Origin: a virus
DNA: 26,621 bases
Strand: one strand, 5' to 3'
Virus record (IMG/VR): IMGVR_UViG_3300047678_000534
Coordinates: 1 to 26,621 of that record
Made by a program: the position numbers and the translations under genes. Positions 1 to 6,521 of this stretch are shown here, one piece after another. The notes under the pieces were generated by a model. It saw only the letters and a list, made by a program, of their open reading frames with translations. It was not told the DNA's origin and did not search any database. Every line of letters begins with the position of its first letter. Within the stretch, counting starts at the first letter, position 1.

Positions 1-31
1 CTGGGCCAGCCCCCCCCCCCCCCCCCGCCGC
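1..31. repeat. C17 homopolymer at window edge
   Basis: Positions 10-26 are seventeen consecutive C residues, preceded by the short palindrome CTGGGCCAG at 1-9. It lies just past the stop codon of the leftward gene at 32-877. It could be a real low-complexity tract or a sequencing or assembly artefact near a contig end. The sequence alone cannot decide. Confidence 0.7.
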
Positions 32-877
32 TCAGCGGGCGTCGCTTGCTTTTCCCGCGCGCGCCGCGATGCGCTTCGCCATGTCCCAAGCCCACTGGCT
101 CGGCATGCGCTGCCAAGCACCAACGCTCGGCGCCCACTTGAAGCCGTTCTGCTTCAGCTCGGTGCGCAGCTCGTCCGAAGGCTTGCCCGGGAAGTGAATC
201 TGTACCCTGTTGTCGGCGAGCACGACCTTCACGTCTCCGAAGGTCAGCTCGGTCTCCGGTACCGTCGCGCGCGCTTCCAGCTCCGCGATGCGCTTCTTGA
301 GGCGCCGCACCTCGGCGCCGCGGTTCGTCAGCTCGAAGTCGGCGAAGCCGATGTTGCCGAAGCAATCAGGCTTGGTGAGCAGGGCCGCCTTGTCCTTCGG
401 CCACCCCAGCGCCTTCACGAGCGCGTCGATGATTGCCTGCGTCTCGTCTGTCCCCTTCCCGGCGGCAGCCTTCCGGGCTTTCCGGATGACTGTATTGCAG
501 AACTTCATGCGTTCCTTGGTGGTTTCAATCTCCGCCACCTTGGCGCGCAGCTTCGCGATTGCTTCCGGATCATCGCTCGAGATTGCCTCATTCGACTCCG
601 CGCGCGCTGCTCTGCGGTCAAGCCGCTCGGCCTCGGCTGCTGCCGCCACGCCCTTGCGCATGTTGCTCTCAATCTTCGCCGCGTCGCGCCGGTGGCGCCG
701 TTCGCTATGATGCCCGACAAGTATGGGTTGCCCGAACGGAATGCCGTCGCTGATGCGGCGCGCCGTGCCGAATGCCTGAGCTGACTCGCGCTGCAACCGC
801 GCCGCGCGCGCCTCCAGCCGCTCGATGCGTGCCGCGCGGCGCTCTGCGTAGTCTCTTCGTCCGACGTTCATAATCAT
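32..877 (-). CDS. DUF3560-type protein
   Basis: This 281-residue protein of unknown biochemical role resembles the DUF3560 family found on plasmids, phages and integrative elements. The N-terminus is an Arg/Ala/Glu-rich helical stretch with YAERRAARIERLEARAA, followed by the family-like stretches RRISDGIPFGQPILVGHHSE and RRHRRDAAKIESNMRKG (about residues 40-75). A coiled-coil segment follows. The C-terminus (about 215-275) is a separate small domain with VQIHFPGKPSDELRTELKQN and KWAPSVGAWQR, a pattern also seen appended to other mobile-element proteins. Start choice is between ATG at 877 and ATG at 871 (the protein begins MIM). The 16-bp palindrome at 888-903 sits directly upstream and probably controls it. 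It is transcribed divergently from the operon starting at 1001. The family assignment is from memory of its motifs. Confidence 0.8.
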   Translation of the reverse strand: MIMNVGRRDYAERRAARIERLEARAARLQRESAQAFGTARRISDGIPFGQPILVGHHSERRHRRDAAKIESNMRKGVAAAAEAERLDRRAARAESNEAISSDDPEAIAKLRAKVAEIETTKERMKFCNTVIRKARKAAAGKGTDETQAIIDALVKALGWPKDKAALLTKPDCFGNIGFADFELTNRGAEVRRLKKRIAELEARATVPETELTFGDVKVVLADNRVQIHFPGKPSDELRTELKQNGFKWAPSVGAWQRMPSQWAWDMAKRIAARAGKASDAR

Positions 878-887
878 CAGCCTAGCA

Positions 888-903
888 CGCTAGACGTCTA
901 GCG
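888..903. promoter_or_regulatory. Palindromic operator, left copy
   Basis: CGCTAGACGTCTAGCG is a perfect 16-bp palindrome, 11 bases upstream of the start codon of the leftward DUF3560-type gene. The same 16 bp recurs at 970-985. Its central AGACGTCT equals the E. coli MetJ met-box consensus, a target of RHH repressors; whether an RHH protein binds here is inference. Confidence 0.7.
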
Positions 904-968
904 GCTCGGCAATTCAACGCCCGGGCGACGAAAATCAATCTTCGAGCCCCGTGTCGCTTTTCGGTTGC

Positions 969-986
969 GCGCTAGACGTCTAGCGC
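969..986. promoter_or_regulatory. Palindromic operator, right copy
   Basis: GCGCTAGACGTCTAGCGC is a perfect 18-bp palindrome containing the same 16 bp as the site at 888-903. The two centres are 82 bp apart, close to eight helical turns. It ends 14 bases before the ATG at 1001, so a bound protein would block transcription or translation of the rightward operon. Confidence 0.7.
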
Positions 987-1000
987 CCATAGTACTTCTC

Positions 1001-1411
1001 ATGAACACGGCAGCTGCGGCGAACGAGAACGGCATCGACGACAGCGTGACTACGGTCAACGGCCTGACCACCTACCGCAACGTCTCGAAGGGTCACCACC
1101 TGGCAGTGGAGCCGGGCAAGCGCGTCGTCGTCTGGGGCTCGTCGATGCGCTATCGCGCCGGCCAGCGCGGCGCCTTCCTCACGCCGTACCGCGTGGAGTT
1201 CAAGATCGGCGATACGGCCGTCTACGGCGGCTACAACCTGACTTACACGGGCAAGGTCGTCTCGATCGGCGCCAAGACCATCACGGTCGAGTCGTACCCC
1301 GGCACCAGCAACGCCCAACGCCACCGTCTCTCGGTCGCGCGTTTCTCTTCTTGGAACCAACACTTCGACCTCGCTTCGATCGCACAGCGCAACAGCGAGT
1401 GGAGGGACTGA
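1001..1411 (+). CDS. Hypothetical protein, first gene of rightward operon
   Basis: This 136-residue soluble protein is not recognised. The ATG at 1001 is preferred over an upstream in-frame start at 965, because the upstream start would place the operator at 969-986 inside the coding region. No clear Shine-Dalgarno precedes it. The middle part (about residues 35-110) alternates hydrophobic and polar residues as in a small beta-rich fold, for example RVVVWGSSMRYR, YRVEFKIGDTAVYGGYNLTY and KTITVESYPGT. The C-terminal end is HFDLASIAQRNSEWRD. It heads a chain of at least thirteen further closely spaced genes. The pattern is typical of an early or accessory phage operon, but no function can be assigned. 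Confidence 0.75.
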   Translation: MNTAAAANENGIDDSVTTVNGLTTYRNVSKGHHLAVEPGKRVVVWGSSMRYRAGQRGAFLTPYRVEFKIGDTAVYGGYNLTYTGKVVSIGAKTITVESYPGTSNAQRHRLSVARFSSWNQHFDLASIAQRNSEWRD

Positions 1412-1414
1412 CCC

Positions 1415-1717
1415 ATGAGCCTCCTCACCCTTCCCGAATTGCTCACCCCGGTGGGCGCCGTCGACGGCTCCCCCGTCATCATCGGCCCCGCTTATGAGAA
1501 CCTGAACTGCAGCGCGCAGCAGCGCGATGCGTTCGTCAGCGTGTCGTTCACGCGCTTCGGTGACGAGTGGGTGGTTTCGGCTTTCAAGATCGGTGCCGAC
1601 GGCGAGCCCGGCACGGACAACGGCGAAATCTTCGTCAAGACGTTCACCTGTGAGACCCGGGCGCGCTGGCTCTACCGCAGCTGCTTGGCCCAACTCAAGC
1701 CGGAGCTTTCGGTATGA
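1415..1717 (+). CDS. Hypothetical protein
   Basis: This 100-residue protein is not recognised. Its start is supported by GGAGG about ten bases upstream of ATG 1415, three bases after the previous stop. It contains the stretch AFVSVSFTRFGDEWVVSAFK followed by a Gly/Asp turn-rich segment and EIFVKTFTCETRARWLYRS, suggesting a small alpha/beta protein. The gene ends by a four-base ATGA overlap with the next gene, so the two are probably translationally coupled. Confidence 0.75.
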   Translation: MSLLTLPELLTPVGAVDGSPVIIGPAYENLNCSAQQRDAFVSVSFTRFGDEWVVSAFKIGADGEPGTDNGEIFVKTFTCETRARWLYRSCLAQLKPELSV

Positions 1718-1914
1718 AACCTGCAGAACTGACTGAGGCACTTATTGGCCGCCTCGAGGCGGAAGGGTGCCGGGACTTGGGCGACTCGGAGCTGACGCGC
1801 TGTCTCGTTGAATGCGTGTGTGGTCACACCTTGATCCCATTTGCGCAGCAGCTGCGCGACGCGGGCACGTTGATCATGCGCGATGGCTCCGTCGTTCTAG
1901 CGAGTAACCAATGA
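1714..1914 (+). CDS. Small hypothetical protein
   Basis: This 66-residue protein is not recognised. It overlaps both neighbours by ATGA (1714 and 1911). The N-terminal half is acidic and helical (ELTEALIGRLEAEGCRDLGD). It has three cysteines at about residues 19, 31 and 35, but no obvious zinc motif. Being embedded in a coupled operon is the main evidence that it is real. Confidence 0.65.
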   Translation: MKPAELTEALIGRLEAEGCRDLGDSELTRCLVECVCGHTLIPFAQQLRDAGTLIMRDGSVVLASNQ

Positions 1915-2141
1915 AAACCACGATCGCAGTGTTTCTCACCATCGAAACCGAATCCGAGCAGAGCGACGGCGCGCTCAACCTGGTTGACGACCTGATCGAC
2001 GCTGGCCTGTTCCAGGACAACATCAACGACGCTTTGAGCCATGGCGAGCGCGTCACGTGCGCCGTCGTGCGCCGCGTTCCTGTGGCGCTGCTCCGGCAAT
2101 ACGACGCGGCCGATCCTGGTTCGTCGGACGGGTGCGGGTAG
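1911..2141 (+). CDS. Small hypothetical protein
   Basis: This 76-residue protein is not recognised. It starts by ATGA overlap with the preceding gene. The first half is acidic: a beta-like segment TTIAVFLTIETESEQ, then NLVDDLIDAGLFQDNINDAL, which reads as a helix. A 76-base gap with no ORF I can support follows before the next start at 2218. Confidence 0.6.
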   Translation: MKTTIAVFLTIETESEQSDGALNLVDDLIDAGLFQDNINDALSHGERVTCAVVRRVPVALLRQYDAADPGSSDGCG

Positions 2142-2217
2142 CGGCCCGCTGCTCGTTCGCCTTCGCCCTGCCGCCTTCGATGGCCGCGGGGCTTGCGGCG
2201 TTGGAGGTACTGCGAAA

Positions 2218-2478
2218 ATGCCCAAACAGAGCCTGACTTTCCGCGAGATGTACGCCCTGCTTTTCGAGCCGCCCAACGGCTGGCACGACCAAGCGGAGTT
2301 GGATGGTGACTTCGCCGTCTACGAGGCAGTCCGAGCGCGTTATGGCGCCGTGACTCCAGACGCCCTCGCCCACGCTTTCACGCATCAAGCCGAGCGCCTG
2401 AACCACATCCAAGCGCTTGGTGAACACCTGCGCGCTCACCCTCGCGAGAGCGACGCCCGCCCCGACAGCTCGGACTGA
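2218..2478 (+). CDS. Small hypothetical protein
   Basis: This 86-residue protein is not recognised. The open frame extends to 2041, but ATG 2218 is chosen because it follows GGAGGT at a good distance and because the upstream part overlaps the preceding gene. The sequence is soluble and probably helical: SLTFREMYALLFEPPNGWHD, then DFAVYEAVRARYGAVTPDAL, then AFTHQAERLNHIQALGEHLR. Confidence 0.7.
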   Translation: MPKQSLTFREMYALLFEPPNGWHDQAELDGDFAVYEAVRARYGAVTPDALAHAFTHQAERLNHIQALGEHLRAHPRESDARPDSSD

Positions 2479-2486
2479 GGAAGATC

Positions 2487-2765
2487 ATGAACGCAACGCA
2501 CGCCAGATCTGACGGCAAGGTCCGTCGCCAGGCATCGATCGTTTGGGAGCTGCGGGTCGGCCCCCTTCAGCTCCGATGCCTCGTGGCAGCTCCCGGTTTC
2601 AAGCGGTACCGCGTGGAAGCGAAGGAAGATGGCGCGTGGCGTCGCTTCGCTGACTCCGATGATGCTTGGAGTGTGCTGCGCCTCGTGACCGCCGCCGAAG
2701 CCACCGGCCGCGCCGTTACCGCTTCAGCCCTGCGGGCGACGATGACCGCCCCGGAGAAGAAGTGA
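2487..2765 (+). CDS. Small hypothetical protein
   Basis: This 92-residue basic protein is not recognised. A GAGGAA Shine-Dalgarno lies just before ATG 2487. It appears to hold a short beta region (IVWELRVGPLQLRCLVAAPG, then KRYRVEAKEDGAWRRFADSD) followed by a helical C-terminus. Its stop codon overlaps the GTG start of the Mom-like gene, so the two are likely co-translated. Confidence 0.7.
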   Translation: MNATHARSDGKVRRQASIVWELRVGPLQLRCLVAAPGFKRYRVEAKEDGAWRRFADSDDAWSVLRLVTAAEATGRAVTASALRATMTAPEKK

Positions 2766-3559
2766 ACGCCCCTGCCTGCCAGCGCTGGCGCGACCGCCGC
2801 GGCACCTACCGCCCAGCCGGGGAGCCGATCCGAACCGCTGACTACGAGGTCAGCGAGATCGCGACCGACCGCGAGGCGCGGGCCTTCGTCGAGCGGCATC
2901 ACTACTCGGGGAGCTACCCGGCCGCCCGTGCGCGGTTCGGCCTGCACCGGCGCGGCGAGCTCGTTGGGGTGGCCGTGCTCTCCCATCCGCCCAGCGAAGC
3001 GGCCCTGCTGGCGGCGCTGCCCTTGCCTTGCGATCGGCTCGCAAAGGTCGAGCTGGGTCGGCTGGTGCTGCTCGACGACGTCCCGGCCAACGGCGAGAGC
3101 TGGTTTGCGGCCCGCGCCTTCGAGTTGGCGCGCGCGGCAGGCTTCGAGGCCATCGTCGCTCATTCCGACCCCGAGCCGCGCAGCACGGCCGCCGGCGGGA
3201 TCGTCTTCCCGGGACACCTCGGAACCATCTACCAAGCCACCAACGCCGTTTACTGCGGCCGCACGCCGGCCCGGACCTGGCGCCTGCTGCCCGATGGATC
3301 GGTGCTGAGCGCGCGCGGACTGTCGAAGCTCAGGCTCAAAGAGAAGGGCTGGCGCTACGTCGTGGAGCTGCTGCTCGCGCACGGCGCGCCGGCACCGTCT
3401 GGCGATTGGCGGGAGTGGGTCACTCTCGCCGTCGAGACCGTATCGCGCACGTACAGGCACCGCGGGAATTACAGATACATTTGGGCGCTAGATCGGCACC
3501 TGCGTCGCCACCTGCCTGAGGGGTTGGCCTATCCGAAACACCTATTGGAGGCAGCGTAA
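2762..3559 (+). CDS. Mom-like DNA-modification protein
   Basis: This 265-residue protein looks like the Mom family. Phage Mu Mom is a GNAT-fold enzyme that converts adenine in phage DNA to N6-carbamoylmethyladenine, protecting it from host restriction. Motifs in order are ERHHYSGSYP (about residue 45), ARFGLHRRGELVGVAVLSHP, AKVELGRLVLLDD, NGESWFAARAFELARAAG, EAIVAHSDPE and GTIYQATNAVYCGRT (about 155-170). A further 90 basic residues end the protein, more than in Mu Mom. The GTG at 2762 is chosen for the GTGA overlap with the previous stop and the GGAG upstream; a longer upstream frame overlaps that gene. No Com gene is adjacent, although a zinc-ribbon protein lies four genes downstream. The family call is from motif memory; the modified base is inferred. 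Confidence 0.75.
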   Translation: MNAPACQRWRDRRGTYRPAGEPIRTADYEVSEIATDREARAFVERHHYSGSYPAARARFGLHRRGELVGVAVLSHPPSEAALLAALPLPCDRLAKVELGRLVLLDDVPANGESWFAARAFELARAAGFEAIVAHSDPEPRSTAAGGIVFPGHLGTIYQATNAVYCGRTPARTWRLLPDGSVLSARGLSKLRLKEKGWRYVVELLLAHGAPAPSGDWREWVTLAVETVSRTYRHRGNYRYIWALDRHLRRHLPEGLAYPKHLLEAA

Positions 3560-3561
3560 CC

Positions 3562-3750
3562 ATGTCTGATTTGAAGCGCTTGGAAAAGCAGGTCAACAAG
3601 GCGAAGGAAGCAGTCGAGGCGCGCCGCGGCGAACTCGATAACGCGATCACGCTCTACGGCACCGCGGTGAGCACCCATGCCGTCGCGTTGGACGCTTTCG
3701 AGCAGGCTGAGGCGTTGGAAGCCGCGCGCGAGCTGCGCGCCAAGAAGTGA
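3562..3750 (+). CDS. Small coiled-coil protein
   Basis: This 62-residue, highly charged protein has a heptad-like pattern over its first half (LKRLEKQVNKAKEAVEARRG) and a second helix ending ALEAARELRAKK. It has no catalytic features. GGAGG lies about 12 bases before ATG 3562, just after the Mom-like gene. It may be a small oligomeric or structural accessory protein; the function is unknown. Confidence 0.7.
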   Translation: MSDLKRLEKQVNKAKEAVEARRGELDNAITLYGTAVSTHAVALDAFEQAEALEAARELRAKK

Positions 3751-4151
3751 TCCCCATGAACGCAAAGCAGATCGAGTCGGTACGCGAGGGCCTGCGCCGC
3801 AACGTGCGCATGGGCGCGGACCTGGGCAACGCTCAGGCCACGGCGGATGCGCTGCTCGCCCTTCTCCGACGCGACTGGGCCGTGCGGGTTTTGGATGCGT
3901 GGGTGGCCAACGAGACCGACCAGAGCTTCAACCACTGCTGGTCCTGCGACGGCACCAACTCGGTTTCTCTAGCCGAGTCGGAGCCAATGAGCCCCGAAGA
4001 CCTGAACCGCTGCGGGCAACTGAGCGGCACCGTGGACGCGCATCGGGACTTCCGGGAGAACACCCCCGACGCCGCCCGCCACGCGGCCGCTTTAGCGGTC
4101 TGGCCTGAGCTCACGCATGAGCAGTGCCAAGAGATCGGGCCGTGCCCGTGA
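3747..4151 (+). CDS. Hypothetical protein
   Basis: This protein of about 134 residues is not recognised. GTG 3747 overlaps the previous stop as GTGA, the pattern used repeatedly in this window; ATG 3756 is an equally possible start three codons later. The N-terminus is helical (KQIESVREGLRRNVRMGADL). The middle has NHCWSCDGTNSVS, where CWSC might bind a metal with later Cys/His (C-G-Q-L and the C-terminal CQEIGPC), but the spacing matches no family I know. It ends coupled to the RHH gene. Confidence 0.7.
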   Translation: MIPMNAKQIESVREGLRRNVRMGADLGNAQATADALLALLRRDWAVRVLDAWVANETDQSFNHCWSCDGTNSVSLAESEPMSPEDLNRCGQLSGTVDAHRDFRENTPDAARHAAALAVWPELTHEQCQEIGPCP

Positions 4152-4396
4152 GCGCTTCCAACGAGCAGGGCGGGCGCGATACCCTGCCGCCCATGGCCGC
4201 CAGCAAGACACGGAAGAACGCATCTGGAACGCAGTGGGGTGACGAGGAATATCAGGCAGCGGGGTACGGCCGGCTCGGCCTTCGGATGCTGACCGGAGAC
4301 CTGAAGAAGCTGGAGTCGCTCGCCAAACAGGCGGGCCTCACGAGGAGTGCCCTGCTGGCGCAGTGGATCGAACAGGCCTGGGGCAAACGGAAATGA
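4148..4396 (+). CDS. Ribbon-helix-helix DNA-binding protein (putative)
   Basis: This 82-residue protein has a C-terminal RHH signature: a strand GRLGLRMLTGDLKKLESLAK opening into helix A, then the turn QAGLTRSALLAQWIEQAWGK as helix B. That is the layout of Arc/MetJ/CopG-type repressors, which bind DNA as dimers through the beta strand. The first 40 residues are a basic, disordered-looking extension. GTG 4148 overlaps the previous stop; ATG 4193 is an alternative that would give a more compact protein. It is a candidate binder for the AGACGTCT palindromes at 888-903 and 969-986, but that link is inference. Confidence 0.65.
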   Translation: MSASNEQGGRDTLPPMAASKTRKNASGTQWGDEEYQAAGYGRLGLRMLTGDLKKLESLAKQAGLTRSALLAQWIEQAWGKRK

Positions 4397-5580
4397 CCGA
4401 CCTCTACACGAAGCGCTTCTTCCGCTGCCCCAACTGCAACGGCCAAGAGTTCGCGGTGGAACACCTGATGGGCAAGCACACCAAAGCTGGCCCGTGGGGC
4501 TGCGACGACTGCGGGCAGGCCTGGTGGGTCGAGATCAAAGGCGAAGCCGTCGAAGCCACGCGCGCGCCGCAACACGACTACGGGCCGCACGTGGCGGTCA
4601 TTCTCGAGATTCCGCCGCAGAAGGAGCCGATTCGCTTCAAACTCCACGCGCGCCAGTACTCGCTAGAGCGCACCAACGAGGAAGCTCGCTTTCTGTACGA
4701 GGAGCACACCTGTCCCACCAATTGGTTGGGCGAAGTCACGGACCTGTATCTCGGCGAAGACCCGGACCCGCACCACATCATCCGCTTCGTGGAGTCGCGG
4801 CCGTTCACTCCCGAAGAAATGGCCGAGCTGGAGCACGGAAACGGACCCGTAGCGCTCGATGGCGCGCCAGGACTCAACCTCGAGCGCGAGCGCGAAGAAG
4901 CGAAAGGGAGGCCCCAACTGATGATCGACGAACGCACAGCGGGCGGCGCCCCACTCGACCCCGAAGAAGCTGCCCTGCTCGCTGCCCTCCGCGCGCGTGG
5001 CCTGAACGAGCTGGCGGAGATGGCGCTGTGGTGTTTCGGGGAGAGCTACGGGCACGCGCCGACCGCCCTGCGAGAACTCCGGGCATTCGACCGGGTTTAT
5101 GTCGTTGGCGCGGGGGGTGGGGCTGGGAGCGGCGGCGGTGCGGCCGGCGGCGGCTCCCGCGAAGACCTCGCGTTCGCTTCAACCGGCGGCATCGGCGGAG
5201 GGGGCGGGGGCTCGAGTCACGGATGTGTGGCAAGTGGCGGACCGGGCGGCAACGGCTACGTCACCCCCTTTGGTGGTTGGATCGGTGGCGGCGGCGCTGG
5301 TGTGGGGAATGACCCGTTCGTAGTTGCCGCGCGTCGTCTCAACGAACAGCAACGCCGCCAGGCCACCGAACGCGTCCAAGCGCTGCACAACGAGGCATGG
5401 CGCGAGTTTTCCACCCAGCTATCGACCGACTCACGCGCCATAGGCCCTCAAATGGTTGAAGCCTGGTACCGCGAGCGCGGTGTTGTGGTTCGGGCGGAGA
5501 TTCACCCAGACGATCCGAAAAACGTCGTTGTCGACCCGATACGGCTCCTGGGCGGCTCCGATGCGGAGAAAACACAATGA
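4393..5580 (+). CDS. Zinc-ribbon protein with glycine-rich tract
   Basis: This 395-residue protein has an unknown function. ATG 4393 overlaps the previous stop (ATGA). It opens with a probable zinc ribbon: CPNC near residue 11 and CDDC near residue 37. An acidic middle part follows (about 55-235) without recognised motifs. Then comes a glycine-rich region (about 237-310) with runs such as GAGGGAGSGGGAAGGGS and GGIGGGGGGSS. A charged helical C-terminus of about 90 residues closes it (ARRLNEQQRRQATERVQALH). The Gly tract may be a flexible linker. The zinc ribbon recalls translational regulators such as Mu Com, but the rest of the protein does not match it. Confidence 0.75.
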   Translation: MTDLYTKRFFRCPNCNGQEFAVEHLMGKHTKAGPWGCDDCGQAWWVEIKGEAVEATRAPQHDYGPHVAVILEIPPQKEPIRFKLHARQYSLERTNEEARFLYEEHTCPTNWLGEVTDLYLGEDPDPHHIIRFVESRPFTPEEMAELEHGNGPVALDGAPGLNLEREREEAKGRPQLMIDERTAGGAPLDPEEAALLAALRARGLNELAEMALWCFGESYGHAPTALRELRAFDRVYVVGAGGGAGSGGGAAGGGSREDLAFASTGGIGGGGGGSSHGCVASGGPGGNGYVTPFGGWIGGGGAGVGNDPFVVAARRLNEQQRRQATERVQALHNEAWREFSTQLSTDSRAIGPQMVEAWYRERGVVVRAEIHPDDPKNVVVDPIRLLGGSDAEKTQ

Positions 5581-6263
5581 ACCGCGCTGCGCCCCTGTTG
5601 CTGCTTCTGCTCACCGGCTGCGCCGCCCTCTCCCACGAGCCCGGCACCCCCGACGGAGGGGCTTACTGCACCCAGCGAGGCGGAGACCCGGAGGCAGCTT
5701 GCTACCCCTCCGAGGCTGAGCGCGCGGCAGCGTGGCGCCAGCGAGAGGCCGAAGGGCGCCTGGCCTGGGCCGCCGAGCACCCCGAGGAAGCTCGAGGCCT
5801 AGCCGCCGAGCGGGCGCGAATCGCCAGCGACTTTGCCACCCAGCAGCGGGCCCAGGCGGACGCCGCCAGCGCCGAAGCCGCTGCACGCGTCCAAGAAGCC
5901 GACGACCGCGCCGCAGCGCGCGCGGCAGAAGACCAGGCCCGCGAAGCCGCCGCCGCTCGGCTCGAGCTCGCCCGCCAGCGCACCAGCGACCCTGCCTACG
6001 CCGGCCCCGCCCTCTCGGCGCTGCTTTGCCAGCAGCTGATCGACAAGCGCAGCCGCTCTAGCCTTGCCGCTGGGGTCGTGGATGCCCAAGACCGCGCCGC
6101 TCGCCTCCGAGAGCGCCTCCGCGCCGTCGGTGTCGGCCAGCCCCTCCCCTGCGCCGCTGTCGCGCCGCTGTTGGCTTGCCGGGCCCGCAAGGAGACTTGC
6201 GGCTCCGACCCGAGCGCGCGCGATGCGGCGGACGTGATGCGGCAAATCGAGGGCGAACCGTAG
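5577..6263 (+). CDS. Putative lipoprotein, Ala/Glu-rich helical
   Basis: This 228-residue protein starts by ATGA overlap, with GGAG upstream. The N-terminus MNRAAPLLLLLLTGCAAL is a lipoprotein signal with lipobox LLTGC, so export and lipidation at Cys15 are expected. Residues 45-150 are almost entirely Ala, Glu, Arg and Gln, predicting a long helix or coiled coil. Further cysteines (C30, C41 and four to five in the C-terminal 80 residues, including CQQL, CAAV, CRARKETCG) could form periplasmic disulfides. Such proteins in phages include outer-membrane spanin (Rz1-like) and lysogenic-conversion proteins. No Rz partner or holin is adjacent, so no role is assigned. Confidence 0.75.
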   Translation: MNRAAPLLLLLLTGCAALSHEPGTPDGGAYCTQRGGDPEAACYPSEAERAAAWRQREAEGRLAWAAEHPEEARGLAAERARIASDFATQQRAQADAASAEAAARVQEADDRAAARAAEDQAREAAAARLELARQRTSDPAYAGPALSALLCQQLIDKRSRSSLAAGVVDAQDRAARLRERLRAVGVGQPLPCAAVAPLLACRARKETCGSDPSARDAADVMRQIEGEP

Positions 6264-6290
6264 GACGGAGGAGCACGGGGGGGGCGGCCA

Positions 6291-6316
6291 CCGAAACTCG
6301 ACCCCCCGAGTTTCGG
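6291..6316. terminator. Stem-loop after the rightward operon
   Basis: CCGAAACTCG and CGAGTTTCGG form a perfect 10-bp stem with a six-base loop, 27 bases after the stop of the lipoprotein gene. No T tract follows on either strand, so it is terminator-like only. Its right part belongs to an 18-base direct repeat at 6305-6322 that recurs at 6505-6522. Confidence 0.5.
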
Positions 6317-6388
6317 CACACCGAATGGTCGGGGGAAAAAACTTTCTGCACTCCGTTTCCCCTCGGGAGGGCCCGCTCGCGTCCGCCT

Positions 6389-6416
6389 GCAAATCTAGCC
6401 CGTCGCCCAGATTTGC
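6389..6416. repeat. Inverted repeat, 8-bp arms, 12-base spacer
   Basis: GCAAATCT (6389-6396) and AGATTTGC (6409-6416) are perfect inverted arms separated by 12 bases. The arms are AT-rich for this window, as expected of an operator or a hairpin; the function is unknown. Confidence 0.55.
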
Positions 6417-6444
6417 CTCCAAATGACCCGCGTCCACAGGGCGG

Positions 6445-6472
6445 GTGACATTGCCAGAGCGTGAAATGTCAC
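6445..6472. repeat. Inverted repeat, 8-bp arms, 12-base spacer
   Basis: GTGACATT (6445-6452) and AATGTCAC (6465-6472) are perfect inverted arms with the same 12-base spacing as the unrelated pair at 6389-6416. The shared geometry with different sequence is notable. Confidence 0.55.
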
Positions 6473-6493
6473 TTTGCGAGCCCCCCTCCTGGA

Positions 6494-6513
6494 AAACTCG
6501 GACACCCGAGTTT
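6494..6513 (-). terminator. Terminator of the leftward membrane-protein gene
   Basis: Read leftward, the stop codon at 6524-6522 is followed by AAACTCGG, loop GTGT, CCGAGTTT and then TTCC. This 8-bp stem ending in a short T run resembles an intrinsic terminator. Confidence 0.55.
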
Positions 6514-6521
6514 CGGCACAC

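Noticed and set aside
4347-5312. Arg-rich frame of 321 codons overlapping the zinc-ribbon gene
   Set aside because: Composition typical of an out-of-frame reading; the frame starting at 4393 has a coupled start, cysteine motifs and continues to the lipoprotein gene.
5577-6263. Assigning the lipoprotein as an Rz1-type spanin
   Set aside because: It is 228 residues, far longer than Rz1, and no Rz, holin or endolysin gene is adjacent.
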